Shown: positions 7,888-16,600 of the stretch, one piece after another
Layout: each line of letters starts with the position of its first letter
How positions within the stretch are numbered: position 1 is the first letter of the stretch
NCBI GenBank assembly: GCA_002724675.1
Contig: PBPL01000040.1
Span: 1-34,933, forward strand
Source of the DNA: Deltaproteobacteria bacterium
GTDB taxonomy: Bacteria; Myxococcota_A; UBA796; UBA9615
Direction: 5' to 3'
DNA: 34,933 bases
Position numbers and translations under genes: made by a program
Notes under the pieces: generated by a model
The model's input: only the letters and a program-made list of their open reading frames with translations
Database searches by the model: none
Told to the model about the DNA's origin: nothing

Positions 7888-9131
7888 TGGCCCACCCCCT
7901 GAAGAAGTGGATCGGTGGGGCTGTGGCAGGTGAAGCAGACCTGACCATCACCCACTGCATACTTAGCGGCTGCCCCCGGTTCGGACCAATTTCGGGGGTG
8001 CGGACTGACGAAGCTGTGACACTCCACACACTGGTCCTGACCATGGCAGCTGGTGCAGTTAGCCAACGAGCGTCGAGCTTCATGGCTGTGATGCGTGGCT
8101 CCTGCGATCTCGCCGATCTCACCTCGCCAGCCTTCTGGATGGAAGCGGCGACTCCCGGGAGGATCGGACTGGGTGCCGGGGAACACACCCGGCGTCACCT
8201 CCGCCTGGACGTGGCAGTCCTGGCAGAAGGTCTGACTGTCATGGCAGGCGGCACACTCCACCGAACGTCTGTTGGCCTCCAGCCCATGGCTCATGATCCA
8301 GTCAGAGGGGTGCAGGTCCAAGGGCTTACGGGTTCCATCGTGGCAATCGAGGCACTCCGACGGTGCATGGCACGTCGTACAGGCCTCTGGCGTCATGAGG
8401 GCGGCTGCCTGATGTTGATGGGTCCAGAACGGGTTGCGGTGGTTGTCGGGTCGAAAGCGACCGCGCGGCATCAGGAGGTCCCCACCGCCCGGCATGAGGT
8501 CCAAGTGACCGCCGGCGTCCTGGAGATGACAGGTGCGACAATCCGACGAAGCCTTGCCTCCATCGTGACAAGTTAGGCAGGTCCCCATTTCAGGCAGTTG
8601 GTCTCGTGTCGCAAGGTCCGTATCGGGAACGGTGCCGTGGCAATCGAGACACACCGCCCCCTTGTCCAGGTGGAGTTGGTGGGAAAACTTGAGGTGTGCA
8701 TGGGGGAACACGACCTCCGGCGGTCGGGGTGCATCGGGGAGAGGCTGCTGCTCCGCATCGAGATGCTCCGGGACCCCACCCTCGTGGCCCTCATGACACG
8801 CGGCGCAGTCCGATCTCGGGAACAGGCTGGCAGCCTCGGGCGCAGTCATCAGATGGCAGATGGAACACTGGGCGTGTCCAGGCAGATTGCGGTCGCGCAC
8901 GTCCCCGCTGGTCTGGACGGACTCGTGGCACACCACACACTGCACGCCGGACTCCAGGTGACGACGGTGGCTAAAGGTCAACGGGATCTCCTGGGCGGGG
9001 TAGACCTCCAGGGAACGATCCTGGTGGGGGCGACCAGCAGCCCATGGCGACGCCAACGCGATGGACCAAGCGGCAACCGCAGCGATCAACCCGAGGCACA
9101 GCCTTGGGACCGTGGACTGCAAGGTCCTCAT
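7884..9131 (-). CDS. Periplasmic 13-haem c-type cytochrome
   Basis: A 415-residue exported multihaem cytochrome. I count thirteen CxxCH haem-attachment motifs (CVVCH, CSICH, CAACH, CLDCH, CLTCH, CRTCH, CTTCH, CLDCH, CAACH, CQDCH, CTSCH, CVECH, CFTCH), about one per 32 residues, the packing of a molecular wire. Repeated FSHxxH segments before the first and fourth motifs are cytochrome c7/c3-like and supply distal His ligands. The ATG at 9131 gives a signal peptide (MRTLQS, a hydrophobic helix, a likely cut near ALASPWA). Its start overlaps the stop of the upstream barrel gene (ATGA). Context suggests the periplasmic half of a porin-cytochrome complex; the electron donor and acceptor are unknown. 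Confidence 0.9.
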   Translation of the reverse strand: MRTLQSTVPRLCLGLIAAVAAWSIALASPWAAGRPHQDRSLEVYPAQEIPLTFSHRRHLESGVQCVVCHESVQTSGDVRDRNLPGHAQCSICHLMTAPEAASLFPRSDCAACHEGHEGGVPEHLDAEQQPLPDAPRPPEVVFPHAHLKFSHQLHLDKGAVCLDCHGTVPDTDLATRDQLPEMGTCLTCHDGGKASSDCRTCHLQDAGGHLDLMPGGGDLLMPRGRFRPDNHRNPFWTHQHQAAALMTPEACTTCHAPSECLDCHDGTRKPLDLHPSDWIMSHGLEANRRSVECAACHDSQTFCQDCHVQAEVTPGVFPGTQSDPPGSRRFHPEGWRGEIGEIAGATHHSHEARRSLANCTSCHGQDQCVECHSFVSPHPRNWSEPGAAAKYAVGDGQVCFTCHSPTDPLLQGVGQ

Positions 9132-10660
9132 GGCTTCACAGCCCCTCCGCTGGGACGCAATCCGAGCCCCGGTGCCAGAGTCCTGAAGGGCCCCTCCTGA
9201 AGCGCCGCTGCCTGCACCAAGGCCGGCTCCCACTGGCCCAATGCCGCCGTGGCCTCTTTCTGCCCCCGACGCAAGTGCGCGCCTAGGAGCAGATCCAAGC
9301 TGGCAGACACCGAGAACTGGTGCTTCAGCCAGGGACTAAAGAGGCTCTGTCCGGTGAAGGAACCTCGGAGCCAGGTCGTGGGGCGCACTTCCAATTGAAG
9401 CGCCAACGAGCCCGACTTTCCGGCCAACTGGGGCTGAAGGTCGAATCCATATTGCTGAACGTCACCGCGTACAGCAATGCGAAGCCTCCGCCCCAGGGGC
9501 CGAACCGAAACCGTCGCCCCTCCGGCCACCTTCTCACCGCCGGCACCACCAACGAAGCGCTCATAGAGTTCGATGGAGACAAACTGCACCGGAGCGAGGC
9601 GGATGCTGGCCTGTTGCATGGCGAATGCCGTCCCCACCTCGGTCCGGGGCACATTGTCCCGGGTGATCGCCTTGGGGTAGACCCGGGCACCTCCTCGCGC
9701 AGCCACGCGCAGCCACCGCACGGGCTGGACTCCTACCCGGGCGTCGAAGCCATCGTAAGGGTCGGTGGCGAAGACCGACCAGATGGTACCCACATCAAAA
9801 GACGGCTCCCAGTGCTCATACCCCCCACCCACCTCCAACCACGGAGCCGGGCGCACGTCCACCCCGACCATCGCCTCGGAGACACGACGCATCAAGAGAT
9901 CGGCAGAGAGCTCCGTGCGAATGTTCACTCGACCGAACAGGGCCTTGTGAAACGCCACCCCGAGGGTACGGCGACTCAACTCCCCATCTCGAAATTGGTC
10001 CTCGAGACCAAACCTCAGCTGCGTGTGCCGCAGGCCCACGGCCATCAGCGCCAAACCATAGACCCAGTCTCGTCCCCAGCCGGTTTGAAACTCTTCTCCA
10101 GCGCGGTCAAACACGGTCAACACGCGCAGGGGCAACCCGGCGTAGGTCTCCACCCCCAAGTGATGCAGTGTGAACCGCACCTTCGCCCCGTCCATCCGCA
10201 AGAATCCCGCGCCCCCCTGCGTCACGAGGAGTTGGCGACCAAGGCGCACCGACACCCACCGCCCCGCTGGCGCTAAATCGGCCCAGACATAGAGGGCCTC
10301 ACCACGAAACATTCCGCGGTCCGGGTCCACTCGCCCTCTGACGGCCGTCTCGAAGCTGACCACACTCTTGGGACGATCACTGCGGATGGCAAAGCGGAAC
10401 GACTGCCACAGGGGATGCCACGACACGATCTCATCCCGTGCACTGCGCAAGACACGAAATCGATATTCAGTAGAGGCCTCTCCCCACAAATAGACCCCGT
10501 CCCCGGCCCCCGATTTGTAGGCAGAGCCATCGTCCACGCCGAACCCGGCCGACAGCACTCCTCCTCGTGCTGATTGCTCAGCCGCCGGAGCCAGAGAGGG
10601 CGCCCCAAAGGACAACATCACGCCGAGCAAGCCCAGCAACCAACGCACGCCGCGTCCCAC
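9128..10660 (-). CDS. Outer-membrane beta-barrel protein (candidate cytochrome-sheathing porin)
   Basis: About 510 residues with a signal peptide (MGRGVRWLLGLLG through APAAEQ) and then, almost to the end, short amphipathic strands with alternating hydrophobic residues and aromatic girdles, separated by charged turns. That is the pattern of a transmembrane barrel of perhaps 16-20 strands. In-frame GTG starts exist at 10678, 10660 and 10648. I chose 10660, one base after the upstream stop, but 10648 has a good GAGGTGG ribosome-binding site and still leaves a signal peptide. The C terminus lacks the usual terminal Phe. It sits between two c-type cytochrome genes with coupled translation, so a role like MtrB/PioB or Geobacter Omb porins is inferred; no sequence motif proves it. 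Confidence 0.7.
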   Translation of the reverse strand: MGRGVRWLLGLLGVMLSFGAPSLAPAAEQSARGGVLSAGFGVDDGSAYKSGAGDGVYLWGEASTEYRFRVLRSARDEIVSWHPLWQSFRFAIRSDRPKSVVSFETAVRGRVDPDRGMFRGEALYVWADLAPAGRWVSVRLGRQLLVTQGGAGFLRMDGAKVRFTLHHLGVETYAGLPLRVLTVFDRAGEEFQTGWGRDWVYGLALMAVGLRHTQLRFGLEDQFRDGELSRRTLGVAFHKALFGRVNIRTELSADLLMRRVSEAMVGVDVRPAPWLEVGGGYEHWEPSFDVGTIWSVFATDPYDGFDARVGVQPVRWLRVAARGGARVYPKAITRDNVPRTEVGTAFAMQQASIRLAPVQFVSIELYERFVGGAGGEKVAGGATVSVRPLGRRLRIAVRGDVQQYGFDLQPQLAGKSGSLALQLEVRPTTWLRGSFTGQSLFSPWLKHQFSVSASLDLLLGAHLRRGQKEATAALGQWEPALVQAAALQEGPFRTLAPGLGLRPSGGAVKP

Positions 10661-10661
10661 C

Positions 10662-11282
10662 TCAGTTGTTCTCCGCACCCTGAACGATCCAGGAATAGAT
10701 CACATTGATCTCGTCTTGGGTCAGGGGCTTCAAGCTGGGCAAGTTGGGCGGCATGGGCGCCTGGGTGTAACCCCAGACTGGATCGTCGGAACCGCAGCCC
10801 ACAATCTTGTGCATGAGGTAGGAGCCCTGCGCGTCGCCTGGCTCCACACGATCGAGATCGTCGTAGTTGAGGACGTTCCCCCGATCAACAAGCGCATCGT
10901 AAGCCTCAGCCGGCGTGAGGAACAGCTCACCGTGCCCCTGGACGGTGTGGCAGTCGCCACAACGCTCGAGAAAGAGAGCGACGACCTCCAGCGAGAAGGA
11001 CACAGGTTCATCGGCAACGCGGAGCCACGAGACGTCACAGTCCGAGACAACATCGTCATCGTCCCCCAGGGAGTCATCGTCATCGGGCGCCGTGTCATCG
11101 TCACCGGAGGTGTCGTCGTCACCACTGGTATCGTCATCTCCCGCAGAGTCATCATCACCGCTGGAGTCGTCGTCACCCACCGAATCGCGGAAGGGACTCC
11201 GGTCCGTCAGCACCGCGCAATGCCAGAGAAATGGGAGCAAAGCGACGAGTACGGCAGCAACTACGTTTGGAGGGCGGGCCAT
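10662..11282 (-). CDS. Exported monohaem c-type cytochrome with acidic linker
   Basis: A 206-residue protein starting at the ATG at 11282. A hydrophobic N-terminal segment ends at Cys22 (LPFLWHC), which would be a lipid-attachment site except that His at -1 is not a normal lipobox residue; it may instead be a membrane anchor. Residues ~30-75 are an Asp/Ser/Thr/Gly linker of 15-bp repeats. The C-terminal domain holds one CxxCH (CGDCH) and a downstream APMPP Met as probable axial ligand, ending in a helix with EINVIYSWI, a class-I cytochrome c pattern. It is the first gene of the barrel/13-haem operon, so it may be the surface or periplasmic terminal haem of the conduit. Confidence 0.8.
   Translation of the reverse strand: MARPPNVVAAVLVALLPFLWHCAVLTDRSPFRDSVGDDDSSGDDDSAGDDDTSGDDDTSGDDDTAPDDDDSLGDDDDVVSDCDVSWLRVADEPVSFSLEVVALFLERCGDCHTVQGHGELFLTPAEAYDALVDRGNVLNYDDLDRVEPGDAQGSYLMHKIVGCGSDDPVWGYTQAPMPPNLPSLKPLTQDEINVIYSWIVQGAENN
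11052..11180 (-). repeat. 15-bp repeats encoding (S/T)xGDDD linker
   Basis: Degenerate head-to-tail 15-bp units encode Gly-Asp3-Ser/Thr steps in the linker between membrane anchor and haem domain. They resemble, but are not identical to, the 18-bp units at 4751-4822, so the same linker style is used in unrelated exported proteins. Confidence 0.8.
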
Positions 11283-11367
11283 GGGCGTCCCGAAATGGTG
11301 GCAGAATCCGTTCGTGGCGGCAAAACGAACCCGATCCGAGAACCTGATGAACCGGCGAGACTGAGAC

Positions 11368-12501
11368 GTGAGCACACTCGACACCTTTGCAGACACAGGC
11401 ACCCTAGGCCCGGGTCTTCAGGAGTTGGACACTCTGTACATCGAGTACGAGGGTGGCAAGCCGATCTACTTCGTGTCCGACATCCATCTGGGCGACGGTT
11501 CCCACGCAGACGTCTTCCAAGACAAGGACGCTTACTTCTTGGAGTTCTTGAAGGAGGTCAGCGCAAAGGCACAAGCGCTGGTCATCGTGGGCGATGCCCT
11601 CGACTTCGAGCAGGCTTGGTACTTCAGCCGAATCGTGCGAGCCCATCGAGAGGTGATCGCCTCCCTGACACAGCTGGCCGAGGAAATGCGGGTCGTCTAC
11701 ATCTACGGCAATCACGACCCCGACATTCTCCTATTCCAGGACCTGCTCAAGTGGGAGCTCTGCCAGACGGTCATCGTCGACGAGCGCATCTTGGTGCAAC
11801 ACGGGTACGAGTTCGACTCCTACGTCGGCCAGAAGTTCGAGGAGAGCAGCTTTTGGGCGCGAACAGTCATGCTGTACGAGCGCATCTTCAGAACTTGGAT
11901 ACGACTTCCGCTCCGCGAGTACTACACCTTCTCCAATCGGGCGGTTCACTATCTGTTCTACTGGGTGAACCGACTCAACGAGCTGTTCGAGTGGATCGAG
12001 GATCGGTTCGAGATCAACCATCTGGGCCAAGGGTTGCGCGACTGGGCTGAATTCTGGACCCGCGGTGTGATGGGAGACCCTATGGGGCTGACGCGACCTG
12101 TCGTCCGACGACTGGAAGCAGATCCCAACGTGGACACGATCGTCTGTGGCCACAGCCACCTGCCTGGGGTGGTCCCCGTGGGTGACAACAAGGCCTACGT
12201 GAACCTGGGTTCCTGGTCCTTCGGCAACTCGCAGTACGGAATCTGGAATGGGAAACAGTTCCAGTTGATGGACTTCATCTCGAGCCGCTCCATCCGCGAC
12301 GAAAACTATCGACCCATCTTCGAGGGGCACGCTGACCGTACCTATCGGGAGTGGTTCGAGGATCAGTACATGGGCTTCTTGCGCTTCCGGTCAGGGGAAG
12401 AAGCCCTGCGAGAAGGGGTCCGACCACGCCCCTGGGTCCTGTCCAACCTGGAGCGCCGCAAGACACCCGCCAACCCACCGGACGAAGAGGAAAGCACGTG
12501 A
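11368..12501 (+). CDS. Metallophosphoesterase, LpxH-like
   Basis: A 377-residue calcineurin-like phosphoesterase. All metal-site motifs are present in order: SDIHLG (Asp38, His40), GDALDF, GNHDPD, VQHGYEFD and GHSHLP. The best-known relative is LpxH, the UDP-2,3-diacylglucosamine pyrophosphatase of lipid A synthesis (about 240 residues), but this protein has an extra helical insert of ~110 residues rich in Trp/Phe/Tyr between the fourth and fifth motifs, so another substrate is possible. The GTG at 11368 is the start. Its stop overlaps the mtnA start (GTGA), so translational coupling to methionine salvage is expected. It diverges from the cytochrome operon across an 85-bp gap in which I see no clear promoter. 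Confidence 0.85.
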   Translation: MSTLDTFADTGTLGPGLQELDTLYIEYEGGKPIYFVSDIHLGDGSHADVFQDKDAYFLEFLKEVSAKAQALVIVGDALDFEQAWYFSRIVRAHREVIASLTQLAEEMRVVYIYGNHDPDILLFQDLLKWELCQTVIVDERILVQHGYEFDSYVGQKFEESSFWARTVMLYERIFRTWIRLPLREYYTFSNRAVHYLFYWVNRLNELFEWIEDRFEINHLGQGLRDWAEFWTRGVMGDPMGLTRPVVRRLEADPNVDTIVCGHSHLPGVVPVGDNKAYVNLGSWSFGNSQYGIWNGKQFQLMDFISSRSIRDENYRPIFEGHADRTYREWFEDQYMGFLRFRSGEEALREGVRPRPWVLSNLERRKTPANPPDEEEST

Positions 12502-13580
12502 TTGTCGACGGCCACCCATACCGAACAGTCGACTGGGACAATGGCGAGTTGGTATTGATTGACCAACCCGTCCTTCCACACCGTTTTCAGTTGTGGAGGA
12601 GCCAGGACTACCGGGAAGCAGCAGAAGCTATCCGCACCATGGTCGTCCGAGGAGCGGGCGCCATTGGAGCCACTGCAGCGTACGCCCTGGCTCTGGCCAC
12701 ACGACAGGCACCCGACACGGACTTCGAGGGCTTCGTGTCGGAGGCAAGTCGGGTTCTGGCCGCCACCCGTCCAACAGCACAAAACTTATTCGCGGGTCTG
12801 GCCGCGGTCCAAGCCGCGATCAGCGATGCCGGAGGAGCCTCCAAGCCTGCAAGCGCCCGCGAGGCGGCGCTGGAGGCGGCGCGCGCCTATGCCAACGAGG
12901 ATGCTCGAGCCTGTGAAGCCATCGGACACCATGGGGCATCCCTGCTGCAAGACGGTTGGGGCGTCGGCACCCACTGCAACGCTGGCTGGCTGGCATTCGT
13001 GGACTGGGGAAGCGCCCTCTCCCCGGTCTATGTGGCCCACAGGAGCGGTAAGAGGCTCAAGGTATACGTGGACGAGACCCGACCCCGTGGTCAAGGTGCC
13101 AGGCTGACAGCCTGGGAACTCGCCGGCGAGGGGGTGGAGCACGTAGTCATCGCCGACAACGCCTTTGGACACTTGGCGAGCCGAGGCGAGATCCAGGCGG
13201 TGATCACCGGCGCCGATCGCATCGCCCGAAATGGCGACGTGGCCAACAAGATCGGCACCTTTGGCCACGCGGTGATCTGTCGACACCTGGGCATCCCGTT
13301 CTACGTCGCCTTTCCCTCATCGACGATCGACCCACAGACGTCATCGGGGGATCTCATCCCCATCGAAGAGCGTAGCCAGGACGAAGTGAGGTGGACCGTA
13401 GGTCAGGACGAGTCAGGCGACCTCCGACGAGTGCGGACGGTGGGCCCCGAGACCCAAGCCTGCAACCCCGCTTTCGACGTCACCCCAGCGACCCTTGTGG
13501 ATGGCCTTGTCACCGAGACGGGCATCTATCCCGCATCCACGGAGGGCGTGAGCAGAATCTTGGCTGCCGCACAGAATTGA
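12498..13580 (+). CDS. mtnA: S-methyl-5-thioribose-1-phosphate isomerase
   Basis: A 360-residue isomerase converting methylthioribose-1-phosphate to methylthioribulose-1-phosphate in methionine salvage. The catalytic pair falls exactly where the characterised Bacillus enzyme has it: Cys160 in GTHCNAG and Asp240 in TGADRIARNGD. The phosphate-binding VRGAGAIGATAAY block is near the N terminus. I set the start at the GTG 12498, preceded by AGAGGAAA and overlapping the previous stop; the frame is open further upstream but that part lies inside the phosphoesterase. Other salvage genes (mtnK, mtnP, mtnB) are not in this window. The eIF2B-alpha-like fold is shared with ribose-1,5-bisphosphate isomerase, but the motifs favour MtnA. 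Confidence 0.93.
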   Translation: MIVDGHPYRTVDWDNGELVLIDQPVLPHRFQLWRSQDYREAAEAIRTMVVRGAGAIGATAAYALALATRQAPDTDFEGFVSEASRVLAATRPTAQNLFAGLAAVQAAISDAGGASKPASAREAALEAARAYANEDARACEAIGHHGASLLQDGWGVGTHCNAGWLAFVDWGSALSPVYVAHRSGKRLKVYVDETRPRGQGARLTAWELAGEGVEHVVIADNAFGHLASRGEIQAVITGADRIARNGDVANKIGTFGHAVICRHLGIPFYVAFPSSTIDPQTSSGDLIPIEERSQDEVRWTVGQDESGDLRRVRTVGPETQACNPAFDVTPATLVDGLVTETGIYPASTEGVSRILAAAQN

Positions 13581-13625
13581 CAGCGCGGAGGCCCGGGACT
13601 TAGGCTGCGCCCCCCCATCCTTCCA

Positions 13626-13631
13626 TATAAT
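13626..13631 (+). promoter_or_regulatory. Perfect -10-like TATAAT before the PAS protein gene
   Basis: TATAAT lies 37 bp upstream of the ATG at 13668 in a GC-rich gap after mtnA. No acceptable -35 is found 16-18 bp upstream; the TTGACA over the mtnA stop is 43 bp away. It could be a promoter relying on an activator. Confidence 0.3.
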
Positions 13632-13667
13632 CCCGCGGGCGCGAGTCCGGGGTCTTCCGAGCCGGCC

Positions 13668-16600
13668 ATGACCGTCCATCTCGCAGCAAGCCCCCCGGCC
13701 CCCTCGGGCAGCAACCCAGCCCAACCCGAGTTGCTGGCAAGCGCCCTTCTGGAGCGGTCCCCCCTGCTCGTCTATGTGGTCAACACAGACGGCAAGATCG
13801 CCCTGCTCAATCGGGCGCTCCGTGAGTTGACGGGCTACGACACATCCCGCTGCCCCGACGTGAAGAGCCTGGTTGCGCACTTCTATCCCGACAAGGAGTA
13901 CGGGGCGCTCGTGGCCAAGCTACACGAGGGCTTGAGCCGCAACGAACACCTCACTGACACCGAGCTCAACGTCACAACGCGAGATGGTGAGCTCAAGAAA
14001 GTGTCGTGGAGCACCTGCCCGCTCCGCTTCGGTCAGGGCCCAACACTGGGCTTCTTGGCCCTGGGCATCGACATCACCTTCCGTCGTCGACTCCAGGACT
14101 GGCTGAGTCTATTCCAGCTCGCGTTCCAACATCTGGACGAAGGCGTCGTCCTCGCCGATCCCAACGGTCAGATCCAGGCTTGGAATGACGGTGCACGACG
14201 CCTCCTCGGCCACTCCAGCGCGTTTATGGAAGGCCGTCAACTCAAGGAATTGTTCCTCGACTCGGAGCGGGAACTCGTCGCTCGCGCCATCGCCACAAAG
14301 ATCGAGAGTGAGGGCCGCTATCGCGGCCTGCTCGCCCTCAAATGCTCGGAGGGGGAGCCAGCCCAACTGGACCTCCGACAACTCCGCCTACAGGGAGAGG
14401 GAGGACTCACGCTCGCCCTCTTGACGGTCATCACGACGCCAGATCAACAAGAGCAACTGGAGAGTCGCTTGGCCTGGTTCGAGACGGAGCTGAGCAGCGC
14501 GGTGGCCTCGAACAAGGACGCTCAAGAACAGCTGACGGCTGTACAGCAGGCGCTCCAGGAGGCCCGAGATGGACTCGATGATGCCCAGCGCACCGAAGAA
14601 ACACTGCGCCAGGAGTTGGCAGCGCAGGCCGCGAGCGAAGAGACCTTGCGCAAAGAGCTCACCCAGAAGGTCGGTGAGGGCGCCATGCTCCGCGAGAAGC
14701 TCGGGACTCAGAGTGACGAGGAAGACCGCCTTCGGGCCACACTGGCGCTCCAGACTCAGGAAGAGGAAGGCCTGCGCAATGAGCTCGAGCAGAGAGCCGG
14801 GGATGCGGACAACCTCCGTCTCCAGCTAGACAAGCTCACGGACGAGACCGCCACGCTGCGCCAGACACTGGCCCAGCGGGACGAAGACCTCGTCTCCCAC
14901 ACCACAGATCTCGTGGAGACACGCGCCCAGCTCACGGAGACTCGCGGGCACATCGCAAGCCTCGAAGACGCGCTCGCCGAAGCCCAGCGCGACCTGGACA
15001 CATCCCGTGACGGGATGAAGGCCGTAGCAGCCACAGAGACCGAGCTGGCCACACGCCTTGCCGAGCTCGAGGCCAAGCTGGCCGAAGTAGAGACCGAGCG
15101 CGATGATCTCCAGGTCCGCTGCGACCAAGTCCAAGAGTTGATCGAGCAGAGCCGAGAAGACTGGGTCCAGGAGCGCTCTCGGATCGAAGAGTCCCATCGC
15201 ATCAGCCTGGACGACCTCCAGCAACAAACTGCCACCGATCGACAGATCCTGGAGGAGCAGATTAAGCGGGACATCCTCGCAGCCGAGGAACGGGCAGAGA
15301 CCAACAGGCACCGCGTCGACCACGAACACGACCGGGAGCGAGACGAGTGGAAAGCAACGATCGCCATCGCCCGAGCGGAGGCTGAGAGTGAGCTTCGGGA
15401 CGAGCTCCTGCTCTTGCGCCGCCGTCTCGATCGACCCGAAAATCTGCAAGGTCACCTGGAGCAAGTCACGAAGGTCGCTTTCGCCGCTGCGGACACCGAC
15501 GGTCGGGTCATCGGATGGTCAGGGGGTGCGGCCTTGCTGGACGGACGCAAGGCCGACAAGGCGGTCGGCGCAACCATCCATCAGGATGTCTTGTGTCTCG
15601 AAGGGATCGACTGGAAGTCGCTCTTTGGCAAGATCATCATCGGCGGCTCGCTCGACCAAGACGTCGTCCTCGCGACGGGCGATGGGTCTCAGCAGCAGGT
15701 CCACCTCAAAGCGACCCTCATTCGTGACACTCAGGGCAGACCGATGGGGGTCTACGAAGAGTTCTGGCCTACCAACGACGACCGCGCCGCCACAGAGCAC
15801 AAGAGCAGCGAGTTCCCCAGCACATCCTTTTCTTTGGCCCCGCGACTCCAGGCCCAGGCGGCCTTGAACCAACTCCTGCGCCCCGTACTTCAGGCACTGG
15901 AGACCAGGGCCACCCAGACGACGGACAGTTGGCATCAGGAGCAACAGATCCTAAGCGTCCTCGTCTCCATCGCCACTGCCGTGCAATCAGGACAAGATCT
16001 GGAGAGCATTCGAGCCGAAGCAGCGCGCCTGGACTTGAAAGACACCCTAGACCGCGCGGATGAGGTCAGCCGCGTCGGAGAGGACAGCTGCCGGGTCCTC
16101 TTTGACCAACTGCGCGATCTTCGGCAGCTCACCGAGACGACGCTGCCGGGAAGCGACGACACCCACCGCTGGAACGATCTGGTGACCCGCTGCCTCGATG
16201 TCTACGAGCAATCAGGAGCGGCCCCAGTACAGCGCAACTTGGGTGACAGTGCCATTCTGCTAGGGCGAGGACCCCTCTTGGTGCCCACGATCCTGACGTT
16301 GCTCTCTAGCCTGCCAGTCTCCGACGGCGGCGCAACGGTCACGACAGCGGTGGACAGCGAGGGGCATGTAGTGCTGCAGGTCGAAGCCCCGGAGTTGCCG
16401 AGCCACAGCCTGGCGCTCGCCCGGACTCTCGCGTCTGCCGCTGCTGGGACCCTGAGAGACGAGCCCAAGGGTACGCACTTCCGCTACGAGCTCCGGATCC
16501 CAGTCGTCGACTCCAACGACCGCGATGGGGACACAACACAGACCAACGCCATGTTTGGCCCCGATGGTCTGGTGGCCGCCGCCGCGACAGTTGCCAAACC

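Noticed and set aside
9320-10276. 318-codon plus-strand frame opposite the barrel gene
   Set aside because: Antisense to a protein with signal peptide and beta-strand pattern; the plus frame has no family features.
10716-12050. Long plus-strand frame of 444 codons opposite the monohaem cytochrome
   Set aside because: It is antisense to a cytochrome and runs into the phosphoesterase in another frame; its composition is repeats of Val/Ile from the acidic codons read backwards.
13577-13582. TTGACA as the -35 for the TATAAT at 13626
   Set aside because: The spacing is 43 bp, far outside the 16-19 bp needed, and TTGACA covers the mtnA stop.
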